DNA of 64,000 nt, taken from Isoetes taiwanensis. Its lineage: Eukaryota; Streptophyta; Lycopodiopsida; Isoetales; Isoetaceae. The stretch covers positions 3,288,074 through 3,352,073 of the forward strand of contig JAJEKV010000097.1 of assembly GCA_021234155.1 (NCBI GenBank), given 5' to 3'. Positions 21,072 through 32,239 of the stretch are shown one piece after another. The notes under the pieces are model-generated. The model had not been told where the DNA came from. It saw nothing but the letters and a program-made list of their open reading frames with translations, and ran no database searches. The position numbers were made by a program, and so were the translations under genes. Each line of letters opens with the position of its first letter. Position 1 is the stretch's first letter.

Positions 21072-22046
21072 TTGATCCTCCTAAGTCTTCTGCTGTCAAA
21101 TGCTACCATAGCCTTATTTCTCAATGTCTGGAACTCTTATACTTCCAAGAAAGTATCTTTCTTTATTTGGCTTATTGCCAACAAAAGCATTCCCTGTCTC
21201 CAGGCTGCTGCTAGAAGAAATCCTAATTTGTCTGCAAATTGCCCCTTGAACTGTAATAGTATTGAAGATTTGGAGCATATTTTCTTTTGTCCAAAGTTGA
21301 ATCCTTTTTTGTCTTGGTTTCGTAGGAACTTTGGTCAATATGATAAATCTTCCATCATCAGCTTTCTGCAAGGGAATGATACTTATAGAAATACTATTGC
21401 TTTCTTGACTTTTTGGAATATTTGGAAGTCGAGAAACAGGTGTCTATATGGTCATAAGAGGTTTTCTTTGACTTGGATTAAACTACATATTAAATATGAT
21501 ATTGAGCTTTGTGCTACAGCTCATAGAAATGTTTATGGTGATAATTATGGCAGGTGTTGGGATCAACTTGGTGAATATGTTGGGTCTCATAACTTATTTA
21601 TATCAAGTGTTCAATTCAGAGATACTAACCAAAGCTTTATTCATAGGATACATGGAGCTTTGCAGAGGGCTTCATACAAACAGATTGTAACAGCTGATGG
21701 CTCTTCTCTCAGGAATGAGGTAGCAAGGTATGGTGTTGACAGGAAACATGAACATCAGGTTTGTTACCCCCCTAATAATCAATGGACAGTGAGACAGATT
21801 ATTTATGAAAATGAAGTTAGGAAAGCAGTTGAAAGAGTATGGGCAGGGATCTTTACAAGAGAAGTGATGCAAATGGTCTACATGTTCTGGTTCATTGAAA
21901 AGCATCAACATGAATTCACTGACAGACAGTTCTTGAGACACAGAGAAATGTACTATAACCACAGGATTGTTGCTCACAGCTATGGTGCCTTGATACTTCT
22001 TATGGTGCACCAAGATTATTTTAGACTGATAAGAGATCAGTTATAA
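21072..22046 (+). CDS. LINE ORF2 C-terminus: zf-RVT-like motif plus unusual about 190-residue extension
   Basis: The longest open frame in the element (324 codons). Residues about 26-50 read KKVSFFIWLIANKSIPCLQA. Residues about 55-76 carry CPLNCNSIEDLEHIFFCPK, the Cys/His pattern of the zf-RVT domain. FLTFWNIWKSRNRCLYG follows. The remaining residues, about 135 to 324, are charged and aromatic (for example MYYNHRIVAHSYGALILLM) and match no RNase H or other domain I know. Many plant LINEs carry RNase H here instead. The absence of stops in this part of an otherwise broken element is notable. Confidence 0.6.
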   Translation: MILLSLLLSNATIALFLNVWNSYTSKKVSFFIWLIANKSIPCLQAAARRNPNLSANCPLNCNSIEDLEHIFFCPKLNPFLSWFRRNFGQYDKSSIISFLQGNDTYRNTIAFLTFWNIWKSRNRCLYGHKRFSLTWIKLHIKYDIELCATAHRNVYGDNYGRCWDQLGEYVGSHNLFISSVQFRDTNQSFIHRIHGALQRASYKQIVTADGSSLRNEVARYGVDRKHEHQVCYPPNNQWTVRQIIYENEVRKAVERVWAGIFTREVMQMVYMFWFIEKHQHEFTDRQFLRHREMYYNHRIVAHSYGALILLMVHQDYFRLIRDQL

Positions 22047-22192
22047 TGACTGAAACCTACACCCTAGGAACCTCTGCCAATTGCACCTCTCGTTTCAACC
22101 AGCTCTTTTACTTTGCTGATCCCAATGATCCTAAAATTCCTACTATCTCCACAGGAAAAATCGACAGCATTGCCTCTCTCTGGATGCAGTAA
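22046..22192 (+). CDS. Possible small 48-residue ORF overlapping the ORF2 stop (TAATG)
   Basis: The ORF2 frame ends in TAA at 22044-22046, and an ATG begins on its last A, giving a TAATG overlap. The frame runs 48 codons to a TAA at 22190-22192. UAAUG stop-start overlaps are known to couple ORFs by re-initiation in some non-LTR retrotransposons. The peptide has no recognised domain and may be chance. Confidence 0.3.
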   Translation: MTETYTLGTSANCTSRFNQLFYFADPNDPKIPTISTGKIDSIASLWMQ

Positions 22193-22546
22193 TCTTGTTT
22201 GTTTTTGCAGGTTGATTAGTTCATTCAGTGAAATATTAGGCATAGGATGTGGAAGTTCTGCCTGCTCCAAGTTCATTGCTACTGAGGTTTCGGATCGAAG
22301 ATTTTGTTAAGACTGGTGGCTGCTAGCTTCTTCAAGAAAATACTTGAATTTTGATCTTCAATCCGTCATCAAGGCTTATTCTCGAAACTGATACTAAATT
22401 TTGTGATAACAATTATCCTGTCATTTTGTGTTAAACTATTTTCGATTCGCCTGTTAAGCCCATATGAGGACTTAAGAAAACTTTGTATGATTTTCCATAA
22501 TTAATGAAAAAATCATCTCATACCTTCCAAAAAAAAAATGTACTTC

Positions 22547-24200
22547 TATTTTTTTACTTAATCTAAGGTAAAAGATCCCACGGCCCTTTCCATGTCATAT
22601 TATACAACTATGTTTATTGTCTTTTAAACAATAGATCACTAGCAGTAGTTTGAATTTTTATGTTTCATGGAATTTATGATGCAGGCACAAGAAAAATGAA
22701 CAAGAAAAAAGAACATGCTCGTATAATTGCATGCGCCATATAATTAAGTTTTTTATTTTCTTGGCACGGATATCTATTTTCTAATAAATTTGATCACATA
22801 GCACGATTTATTGATCTGTTAACAGTCCTTTCACATAGGGGCACCTCATTTTTTTTGTGAATTCGTGTTGAGAGCATTGCACAAATGAAAAAAGGTGGTA
22901 TGGGATAATGAAAGTTTTGCTACACGTTCTCTTTACCAATATGCAAATTCTCTTAACATGCATGCAAATTATGTCATCTTGAGTAGAGTGATGGTTCTAC
23001 TCAAGATATGTTTTGTGTGTATAATTTGTAGCTTCTTGCTCATGTGACTCTATTTTTAAGACTATCATTTTTGAAGTGATGCCTTTGTAATGAAAATTGG
23101 TTCCTTCATTGTAGATCATTAGCCTGTTCAGATACATGAGACATCCTAGTCTGTTGGTTTAGTCTGTTGGTTTAGGTATGTATTTTGAGCAAGCTTTCGA
23201 CACTTTTAAGCAAGTGTTGAGGACATTTTATTTTTTGGTAGTTTTACGTTATATGCTGAATATTCTATTACACCACAATCGGTCCTTTTTTCAATATAAA
23301 TATGACCTAACATTCTATTCATATATTAATTAGTGAAGACAAGAGTTTATCGCGGCAGCCAAGGCCGCCGCGAACATTTGTCTTCATTGTCTTTAAAAAA
23401 AAATGTTTATGAACATTGTGAAAGTTAAATTCCATAGTTTCGGGTACTGTTGTATAGATATTTAATTTTATCGGCCCTAGTTGTAAAAATACAGTAAGGG
23501 AAGGTGTTAGAAATAGAGGTAAGAGTCCGAAAAATGGGGGCCAAATATACACTTCAAATCTTAGGAGGGAACATAGCAAAATAATATTATTTTTTTATTT
23601 GCGGCATAAACGACGTCTGTTCTTCCAATTTTTGCTTGATTCTGGTCATTTGGTCTAGATCTAGCGTTACACTTCATTTTTTCCTCAAAAATATCTGCCC
23701 AACACTGAAAGTTCTTGATTCATTGATCATTTAACGTACAGACTTAAGTATGGCGAAGAAATCATTCCCAGGCGGTGTTTCTGGCAGTTTTGGTTTTAAA
23801 AGAAGGAAGTTTTTGTCCCAATCCGGTTAAATTCTCGCTTCTCTTACGTGTTTCACCTTGTTTGCAGTCGCCTCTTTTTCTATTTGAGGTAGCAGGATAT
23901 TTGCCAATTGCCTCTTTTTTCTATCTGCGAATCTGTTGTTTCGAGCTACAACAAGGTCGGTTGGGGCTATGGCCGTCCATCTGGAGTTCTGTAGCCTTTG
24001 TCAAAGGCTCCCATCAGACTGCCTTCCTGAGGCAGTTCATCCATGTGCATCTCCTTCTGTTGCTATTTTAATCATATTTTAATCGATCACTATATGGACA
24101 ATGCAAAAAATGTGAAAGTAGAACAAATCTAGTAGTCATTACTTGGGCATCATGGGCATACCGCCATACTAAGCACTAAAAGACCATAAAGCAAATGTGA
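22547..24200. other. AT-rich stretch, no gene supported
   Basis: Short frames only. The frame on the minus strand near 23580-23320 and the plus frame near 23775-24071 have no recognisable domain. Confidence 0.3.
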
Positions 24201-24204
24201 TACC

Positions 24205-24335
24205 ATCCTTGGGATTGCGTCTTCGGAGGGCTACAAACACGTCATAGCATGATTCAGCCTATCTGCAAAGTGTTCACAGGAGGGGCGGATGGAGTGGACA
24301 ACCCTAGCCATTGTCTTATGCCAGCCAATGCCATG
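24205..24335 (-). repeat. R1-family fragment
   Basis: The minus strand reads 'ctagggttgtccactccatc' and continues as in the 54955-55050 copy, including 'aatcatgctatg'. It is a short diverged fragment in opposite orientation to the other R1 copies. Confidence 0.6.
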
Positions 24336-25860
24336 TTATACTTCCGTCTGTTGATATCTTGAGGCCCTGACCGTCAGCTGACCCCATGGAGTCTGAGCCT
24401 CAGGTAGCGCCCTCGTTATGATGTTTTGCTCATGTTATTTATGGTTGTATTGTCTCTTCGTTGATGATGATGGATGGGCCACCTTTATTGTATGCTAACA
24501 TGTATGTACGCTTCCGCTGTATAGGATTTTCCATAGAGAACGTGGGACGAATGACACGTTCGTGTTCCTCGCCCGGACACTTGGCCATCCCAAGTGGTCC
24601 GAGTATCCTACCATGGTGATGTAGTCACCACAGAAGGGGAATTCCCGTATTTGTACGATGGGGGCATCGTATGGATTCTGGGAGCGTCACAGAATAATTT
24701 CTATCTGTAGTTGAATGTCTGATAACTGCCATCCTTCAAATATTCAGCACCATATCTCATACTAATTTGCTGGAATTACAACGCCATAGTATATTCTAGT
24801 GGTGCGGTAGGAAATGTCTCAGGATGTCATTGGAAGTTGGTGCCACTACAACTAAAATCGACATGACCGTGAGGGCATTGCCTTGAAATGAGAGAAAAAG
24901 AGAGGGTTGCTCCTTTGCATATAGATCTCCATGGACGGATGCCGCCATAGTCAATTGCAAAAAAACAAAAGGGGTTTGTTGCCCGAGTTACAGTAGTACT
25001 ATAGCCTATTCTTGTGGTGCAGCAGAAAACATCTCAAGGTGTTGGCCGGAAGTTGGTGTCAGAAATGAAGGCCCCATAGCCAGCATTGCCCTTTCCTTTA
25101 GAGCACCCAGGCTCAGGCATGCACCATTGTCCTTTCCTTTAGACCACTCTACGCACAGACATGCACCAGACCGAGATTAACTATCCTAAGAAGGTCGATT
25201 TGGTTTGGGTTCAAGGTTGGGGCTTACCAGAATGTTGCTATCGCCATTTGCTGCCATTCTGTGAAGCTTCACCACAGCCCAATATGGAAGCGCCATACCT
25301 GCACCGCCTAACAGAGAATTTGCAGCTGAAAGAGCCGCTCCAACTCTGTTCCATTCTATTCCTGAAGGGCTTGCTACAACGGAGATCTGTTGCGGCTTTC
25401 TTTTTAAATCCTTCGTCCCTTCTGATCCTCCTACTTCAAACAATGCCCATGCCGATCCTCAAATGTTCTTATGACCTTGCTCGCATGGTTTGCAATATGC
25501 CATGAGCTGATTCTTCCCACTCCAACTGTAAATATTGTGTTAGGACTATATTCGAGATGGTCCGAACAGAAGAAATCTGCCATACACTTGTTCAAATGTT
25601 GGTTTCTCTGGATAATATAGAAGCGGCATAGAACACTTGTATTCTCTCAAAATTACTTACACTCATCTAGGATCTTGGTATCTCTTAGATCCAAACTTAA
25701 CAAGCAAGTTAGTGCTATGGCCGATGAAATGACAGGCCAATAGTTTTGGAAAAATTTCTTTAGTCGGTTGTAATGTTGTAATATATATTCGCTATGTGAT
25801 TACCTCCACATTCCCGAGAAGGCTATGTGGATGAAATGATATCACAAAGTCAAGTTGTAC
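24336..25860. other. No gene supported
   Basis: Mixed-composition sequence with a few short frames (the longest is near 25161-25505, with no domain). Around 24790-25030 there are short diverged duplications ('gtggtgcggtaggaaatgtc' and 'gtggtgcagcagaaaacatc'). Confidence 0.3.
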
Positions 25861-25867
25861 TTGCAAA

Positions 25868-25988
25868 CTTATAATGAATAGAAACATCTTTCAGTTAAAA
25901 AAAAAGAAAAAAAAAATCCTTATACTTTTGTAATGAATAGAAACATCTTTCAATTTAAAAAAAAAAAAAAAACCTTATATTTTTGTAG
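25868..25988. repeat. Tandem duplicated segment with A-rich tracts, retroposon-tail-like
   Basis: 'taatgaatagaaacatcttt' followed by an A-rich run occurs twice, about 58 bases apart. It looks like a duplicated poly(A) end of a LINE or a retroposed transcript. The parent is not identified. Confidence 0.5.
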
Positions 25989-26713
25989 TTTGTCAAAATG
26001 TCCCACCGGTGAATTATATCGCATGCAGATTATAGGTCACGTCTGCGACTGCACACAATGCAAAATAATTACAGCGAATCTAACTGTTCTAATAGTGTCT
26101 GAAGTCAAGTTTGAAAAATCTGGTGAATCATGTATGCAATGATGCAGAAACAGCCCAAAAGGACAAACATTTGAGGCAATTCCTATTCTGGTGTCATTCC
26201 TTTACAAACACTAAATATGAGTCCTGTGGCATGAAAAGCAGAACTGAGGCTTTTATTCTTCCTGATCTTCAGAAGGAAATGACAGGTATATATGTCTGGC
26301 TGGAAATTTGTGACAACTGTCCTTGGCAAAATACATGTAGATATCAATTCTCAGAAGCAACCAGTGAAGCCAATACAATGTTTGGTTAGCATATTAACAT
26401 CTGCTGCAACAGATCTGCATTCAGCATTAAAACTCTTATTTTAGCTTTCTAAAATAGGATCAAAGAGGCAAAAGCTAGCATACTTGAATCTTTAAGTGCA
26501 CGTTCAGAAGGCAGAGCAGCCATCTAAAGTCATACATTGGCCATCCCTGCGCTGATTAAAAAGCTAGTTAATGGACCACATTGAGCCGCAGAGGCTCTTG
26601 CACATTGCATACACATAAATCAAAAGGCTCAAACAAACAGGGTAATTTTTAAGACCAACAATCTTCATGGATAAAATTGAATTATATTTGCCTTCCAAAA
26701 GTCAAATAAGATA

Positions 26714-29022
26714 TCAATAATTTCTTTGTCGCATCCTCCTTCCTCTTCCATTTGATTGATTATCCTCCTCGTCATCATCATTTTTCAAAAGACCAACCAA
26801 CGCAAGCAATCCCCAATAGAAAAATCCTCCTGGGCCGCCACCCCCACCCCCTCCACCGCCGCCACCATCATCTCCACCTCCAGGCCCACCTCCAGGACCT
26901 CCATCATCGATCTTTGGCACAAAATCCTCCTTTTCTATGTATGCACAATAGCCATCCAATGTCTATCAGTAAGGAGATTTTAACCTATTTACGAATTGAA
27001 ACCATCACCATACAAAAAAAGATGGCTTTAATGATCTTACTTGGACTTGGAGCAATCTTTGAAATAACTGCAGATTGATGTTGTATAGTCTGTTGTTGGG
27101 TTTCACACGTTGCCTATAAAGCAAAAGAAAAAAAGGGCTATACCGTTGTATATTCAACAATGCACATCAAATATGTTGTTTTTTATTATGATAGGGAAGC
27201 ATCCTTAGCTAAACTCAATTTCTAGTGGTACCAACATAACCTGCTTAAAGGCTCAATTCTGTTTCTGGGACCAATGTTGGGAACAGGAACTGTACCCTGA
27301 GGAATAAACTATAGACTCTTGTAATAGGGGGAGACACTCAGTATGCACTCAATTATGCAAATCTGTGTATCGTACTGATGCAGCATACACAGCACTATTA
27401 AGCTGGATCCCCTCGTGGTATTCTAGAGAATCAATTTTCAGCACTGGCGACTATAGTTGGATCAAACTAAAATGTCAGAAGCATGGTACAAACTTACTGA
27501 GGCAGCACTGCCCATTGGCATCATAGCAGAGACTTGAGGTAGTAATCTTCTTGGCTGTCGCCATGCATATTCAAAAGAAACGTTCCGTCTGCTGCTCCTT
27601 AACGCACATGAATTGCCTGGATCAATACACCTATATGAAATAACTGTAGTGTATTCTACATGACTTTATTAGTTATACAACTATTTTTCATTGCTAACAA
27701 AGCATGCCCGTAACGTACATTCCAAAGTGCTGCTAAAAATGTTTTTCCTTGTTTCCTTGTAAAACCTTAGGCTTACACAATTGAATCAATACAAGCCAGG
27801 ATTATGATGCTTAACTTAGAAAGATTTATTAATAACCAACCATGTGTCCATTTATTTAGTTCATAACGCAAAAGATACACAACATGCCAAGCTCAACTAT
27901 AATGGTAGTGTCCTTTAGATGAAACAGCTCCTCGTCTCCAAAGGACGGGTTCAGAAAAATTTATGTTCGTTAGGTCAAATATTGCTACACCTATAGGACT
28001 GCAAATTGCATCATCATTTAGCTCTACTTTCATATATATGATCCTAGACCTAAACCATAGAGACAGGTCGACTTGAACTAAATGGTGATCTGATCAGTCT
28101 TACATTTTGTGCATAAGTTCTTCAGGCATCCTTGATATATTTTAACCATTTCTGGCCTGTTTGCAATCAGTCTTCACTTGCCTTCTCCAGATTTGATAAA
28201 TTAACATTAGATCTGCCATCTTTCTGCTGATAAATTTGATAGATTATTCTGATATGATATTTTCCAGATTTAAGAGTGTGATTTTGTTGTCTGGGAAAGA
28301 TAGTTGTGTAAAGCTTTTGCAATACTTTTCTTATCAATGGTTTCCTCGATCCCTGGGACTGCATGCGTTCGATGTTGTAATACATCTTACTTAATTCTGA
28401 CCATGTCATTGCATAACCATGCAGATATCCCCGTGGTTAATTAGAAAAAATCTTTCAGAGCAATATTTTTCCTCTTATCAACGGTTCCCTTATCCCTGGC
28501 AGTTATCTCATAGTCCAATTGATGGATTCAACAATCAGGATGAAACTTCTGAAGGCAGCATCAGATCCAGCCACTGAAGAGAGAAGACAAGGGATCGTCT
28601 AAAAGCATTAGCAGATCCTGAGCTAGGAAGACAATCAAGATGAAAGAAGGCCTTGGATCATATATAAGCATTTGCGGATTCTAAGCTAGGAAAGACCCTA
28701 AACAACTCTACACTGGTTTTAGAAAATAGTCTCTTATCGAACATCAAATTCAGCAATTACATTTGGATGAATGCAAGAACATGTCAATAAGCTGAAAAAT
28801 CTGAAAAAGGGACTATCAGGATCAGGAGAAAAAATCTTGGATATGGTGGCTCTTACCTGGATAATCACCTTGACCACAACCAAGATTTGCTACACATTTT
28901 ATCTGCATAACAAATAGCCAAAACAAAGAAACCACTCAATGTACGTGCTTATCATGTATTAATAAGAGTAAACCATTTGCTCAGAATATTGATTTCACCT
29001 GAGGGACATGAATTGCTAACAT
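26714..29022 (-). CDS. Spliced gene for a 160-residue, probably plastid-targeted, Gly-rich single-pass membrane protein
   Basis: Five coding exons on the minus strand: 29022-28999 (ATG), 28902-28857, 27616-27498, 27113-27041 and 26934-26714 (stop TAA). All introns are GT..AG; three of four donors are GTAAG, the first is GTGAA. The exon lengths (24, 46, 119, 73 and 221) sum to 483, exactly 161 codons with phases that join. Residues 1-65 are Ser/Arg-rich with few acidic residues, as in a chloroplast transit peptide. Residues 99-124 are almost pure Gly with Pro/Asp, residues 125-137 (FFYWGLLALVGLL) form one membrane-spanning segment, and the tail is acidic and then Arg-rich. I recognise the layout as that of small plastid membrane proteins of plants but cannot name the family, and no biochemical role is known to me. 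Exon 2 could start 13 bases later with another start codon. Confidence 0.75.
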
Positions 29023-29055
29023 CTTTACGGAATATAGGAATCCTAAAAGCTTTAC
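29023..29055 (-). other. 5' untranslated part of the start-codon exon
   Basis: The splice acceptor TTTTGCAG (29063-29056) begins this exon. About 33 untranslated bases precede the ATG at 29022. Confidence 0.5.
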
Positions 29056-29455
29056 CTGCAAAATGAGAACAATGTCTTTACTGATGTTTTGTCAAAAACA
29101 ATTTTCATTTTAAGCATAAGTGCACATATGAACAAATAGCCACCTTCAAATGTAAACTCCCTCACTGCTTCATTTCCTTAAATTCTATTCTAAGCTCATC
29201 TATACAGTTAGCAATTAAAAAAAAAAATATAAAGAATCTTTACACTGAATCAAAGATACATATGTTTTGCCTTTATTATCTCCAGACCATACCTAGTATC
29301 ATAAATTCCTTACCTTCCTTAAAATAACCCTTACACTAAGAGGTACCATTTCCTAACCTACAATATTTATCTTTTCGAACTTTCTGTCATGCCCTAATTT
29401 AGACTCGAAGCGATCAGCCAAACCTGTTATCTCCGCTGCTGTTCTGCTGACTTAC

Positions 29456-29560
29456 AAGCTTCTGCAACTCTCAGACGAAAAACTCCTACCCACGGACTGT
29501 GCTCCAATTCGGTCAAAAACGATAGCCAAGCAATCCATCCGATTTAATCCTCAGAATATA
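29456..29560 (-). other. Putative non-coding first exon of the plastid-protein gene
   Basis: The minus strand has a strong donor AGCTT|GTAAGT at 29456/29455 after a GC-richer leader with no long frame. This fits a 5' UTR exon spliced to the acceptor at 29055. The upstream limit is not visible. Confidence 0.35.
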
Positions 29561-29704
29561 CACACCGACAATACAAAATAATCCTCATAATATACCCCCA
29601 AAAAAACAATAGGTTGCCCTTGTACGTTCAGTTTGCTTAGGATAAATTCTGGGTTATAAGCTAATAGCATGATGCCACATGGCATGTATTCTTTTCGAGA
29701 ATGT

Positions 29705-29845
29705 CATGTGTGGTTGCATTCTAGATTTTTTACTTAACATTCTATACTTTTACTTTCTATACTTTTACTTGCATTCTGTGAATTGTGCTTGCATTCTGAG
29801 CTCTTACCTGCATTCTGGGATTTTTACTTGCATTCTAATCGTTTT
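29705..29845 (-). repeat. Short repeats 'agaatgcaagtaaaa' upstream of the gene
   Basis: On the minus strand 'cagaatgcaagtaaaa' and variants occur about six times in 140 bases. They lie roughly 150-400 bases upstream of the putative first exon, so they could be promoter-proximal repeats. No function is shown. Confidence 0.5.
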
Positions 29846-30032
29846 TCTAATTTAATGGCCAAGGAGTTGAATCTCGGTGAGACCAAAGTTCCAGCAACGG
29901 ATTCCTTTCAAAAAAGATTTAAACGGAGTAATTCCTCTTTGCCTTGCCAAAGGAAAAATGGCTGCTGTTGTTTTTAAAACTGTACAGTTGCACAAATCGG
30001 CTTTGGGAAGCCTCTACACAAGCAAATACCCA

Positions 30033-32225
30033 GCTTGGGATCCTGTTGATTCCATTACATTACTACTAGCACTTGACAAGGGAGGTTGGGCTAATTAAAT
30101 ATCTCATGCAACTTGTAATCCATATGACACGGTAAAGAATCTAATCTTTATATTCACATTAGATATCCAACAAGTGTTGAAGACAAATCACATAGTACAT
30201 GTATATACATCCAAAACCTTAACAATGTCAAATCCACAATCAGTTTAACTCTTAATTATGAGAAAAGTCTTCAATACAAGAACTCTTATCATCAGAAGGT
30301 TCACTCATTAAGGCATCTATAGCCGACTGATCTCCTGAATCCAATGGATCCCCTTCATCTGCATATAGGTGGACTTCATTGCCTTCTAAAGAAGGTTCCA
30401 CAAAACCGGGGGTAGATCCCACACTAGTCTCTACCCCGGAAGGATGGCCTTCTTCTGAGCTCTGGATAATCTCTGGTGCCTGTATACTAGCCTCGTCCTC
30501 CAGCTCACGAAGGAAATCGAGCACCTCCTCACGCCGGAACTCCGCTCCTGGGGGAAACCTGGCCTCCAACTCTCTGATCCTATCGGGGCCTTTAACCCCG
30601 GGTCTCTGCGGCCTTACTGCACTCGGTATTCATGCATAACAACTTACAACATAGCATCCATGCAAGCTTACCACCAATAGTCCCACTGCATCCAACCAAC
30701 CAGATTAGTATGCATACATATACCACAATAACACCTCATGTTCCATGCATTAGCAATCTCATCCGCATACAGTGCCTACTCCGGTTCTAACATGGCACCT
30801 GGGCTGATCACGCCCTGTAGCCAATATGGGCGGGGTTTGCCTCATGTGTACACGCCCATCCACGCTGCGTCCAGCACTGGAGGACCACTTCTGCCATGTA
30901 GCGCGACAAAGAATCCAGCCAGGATAACAATGCCCGATGTCACGCACAAACACAATCGCAAGTCCAAGCCATCGCACATGGACTCCGGCCCCGGAGATTA
31001 TGCACTTATGCTAAATTTCCACATGCTTTAAATGCCATCATAACCACATTTCCTAACATTGTCATGCATGATGGTAATACCAAGCTAAAATAACTCGAAT
31101 GCAAATCCTATGTATTATCTTTTACATATGCATCACCAAAGGCCCATAACCATGCCACATTAACATATGATAATGACATATAACATGCATAACAAATATG
31201 ACCGCATAACATTCCCCAGGTTTAATCCCATGGCAACCCCCATGGTACCTTTTGTTTGAGCTTAATATTGTTATTTTTATGTTAGCATTACTCTAACCTT
31301 ATTAGTTTATTAACTTCTAACCTTAGCTTGTATTTTTATCATTCTTTTTCAGGTTCTTCTTCGACCTTAACAGGTCACGGCCCAGCAGCTCCAACGAAGG
31401 CTTTAGAGCCTTCGGTTTCTTCTGGATCTGAATACCTGCAAATCGGCCCTCCTGGCCTCAATTCCGACCTCCTTAGGTCGTTTTCAGGCTGTGGCAACAC
31501 CTCTTCACAGACCCGGATATGGCAATCCGGCCCCAACTCAGGCTTAATCTGGCCCTTTCAATAGTCAGTTAGCCCCTCTGGGCCAATTTCGGCCTGTTCT
31601 CAGACCAATCCGACCTACCTCAGGTCGTCCCAGCTCTTCTCTTGCTTTAGTACTTTTTTTTTGTTATTCCAGTCTGATTGCTTTTAATTAACTCCGAGCC
31701 CGTCTTACTCACCTCTGGCTCGTCTTTCACATCTGGTTCTTCCCTGGTGATTCACCCAACATCCAACTAGATTTTTCCTTAAGAACTAGGCCAAACCGAG
31801 CCCTTCAAATTTTAATCAAGCATAATACCAATTAAGCCACCATCTACTACTTACAATCAATATTCCCATAATTCATAATTCATACTCTAATAGCTCCATA
31901 AGCATTTCTTGGCCTAGTTCAAATTCAATCATCTTAACATCCCCGGTGTAAGTGGTAGACCACCCACCCGATTACGCTATCTTTGCAATTGCCCTGCTCA
32001 CACTCCAAATCTCCTTCACAAAAACTCCTCCTCAGAAGATTTGCCTTAGAGCAAAAACCCCAATTCCTCTACAATTTAGTATTTATAGATTTCCTGTATA
32101 AACACCAGATACATACCATGTATATATTTTCCACTCCAGAATCAATTTCATGGCCCCTCATAATCATACGAAATTGTATTAATTTACTTACATCAATCGT
32201 CTGCTAACCCGCCAAGTTCGTTACA
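30033..32225 (-). repeat. 3' LTR of the chromovirus
   Basis: In element orientation it starts with TGTAACGAAC at 32225, immediately after a GGGGAGAA polypurine tract. Homology to the 5' LTR ends at about 30033 ('cttgggatcctg'); the last ~36 bases including GTTACA are missing. Compared with the 5' LTR it contains about 945 extra bases (about 30500-31446). Confidence 0.8.
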
Positions 32226-32235
32226 TTCTCCCCTT
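32226..32235 (-). promoter_or_regulatory. Polypurine tract (plus-strand primer)
   Basis: The minus strand reads AAGGGGAGAA directly before the LTR start TGTAAC. This is the usual position of the primer for second-strand synthesis in LTR retrotransposons. Confidence 0.7.
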
Positions 32236-32239
32236 CAAA

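Larger units (their letters stand above)
12909..22538 (+). mobile_element. L1-type LINE, full-length-like but decayed, with nested LINE
   Basis: Candidate target-site duplication TGTACTTC lies at 12901-12908 and directly after the poly(A) tract at 22539-22546. In between come a 5' leader, an ORF1-like region, an apurinic endonuclease, a reverse transcriptase, a zf-RVT-like zinc motif, a C-terminal extension and a 3' UTR ending in about ten A. That order is typical of plant L1-clade LINEs, which transpose by target-primed reverse transcription. Without the nested element (about 1.67 kb) it would be about 8 kb. Stops and frameshifts throughout show that it is inactive. Confidence 0.8.

Noticed and set aside
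27041-27113. Alternative frame joining this exon to a last exon starting at 26962
   Set aside because: That acceptor (GATAG) gives the wrong phase for the Gly-rich frame; the acceptor at 26935 keeps the upstream frame and gives an exact codon total.
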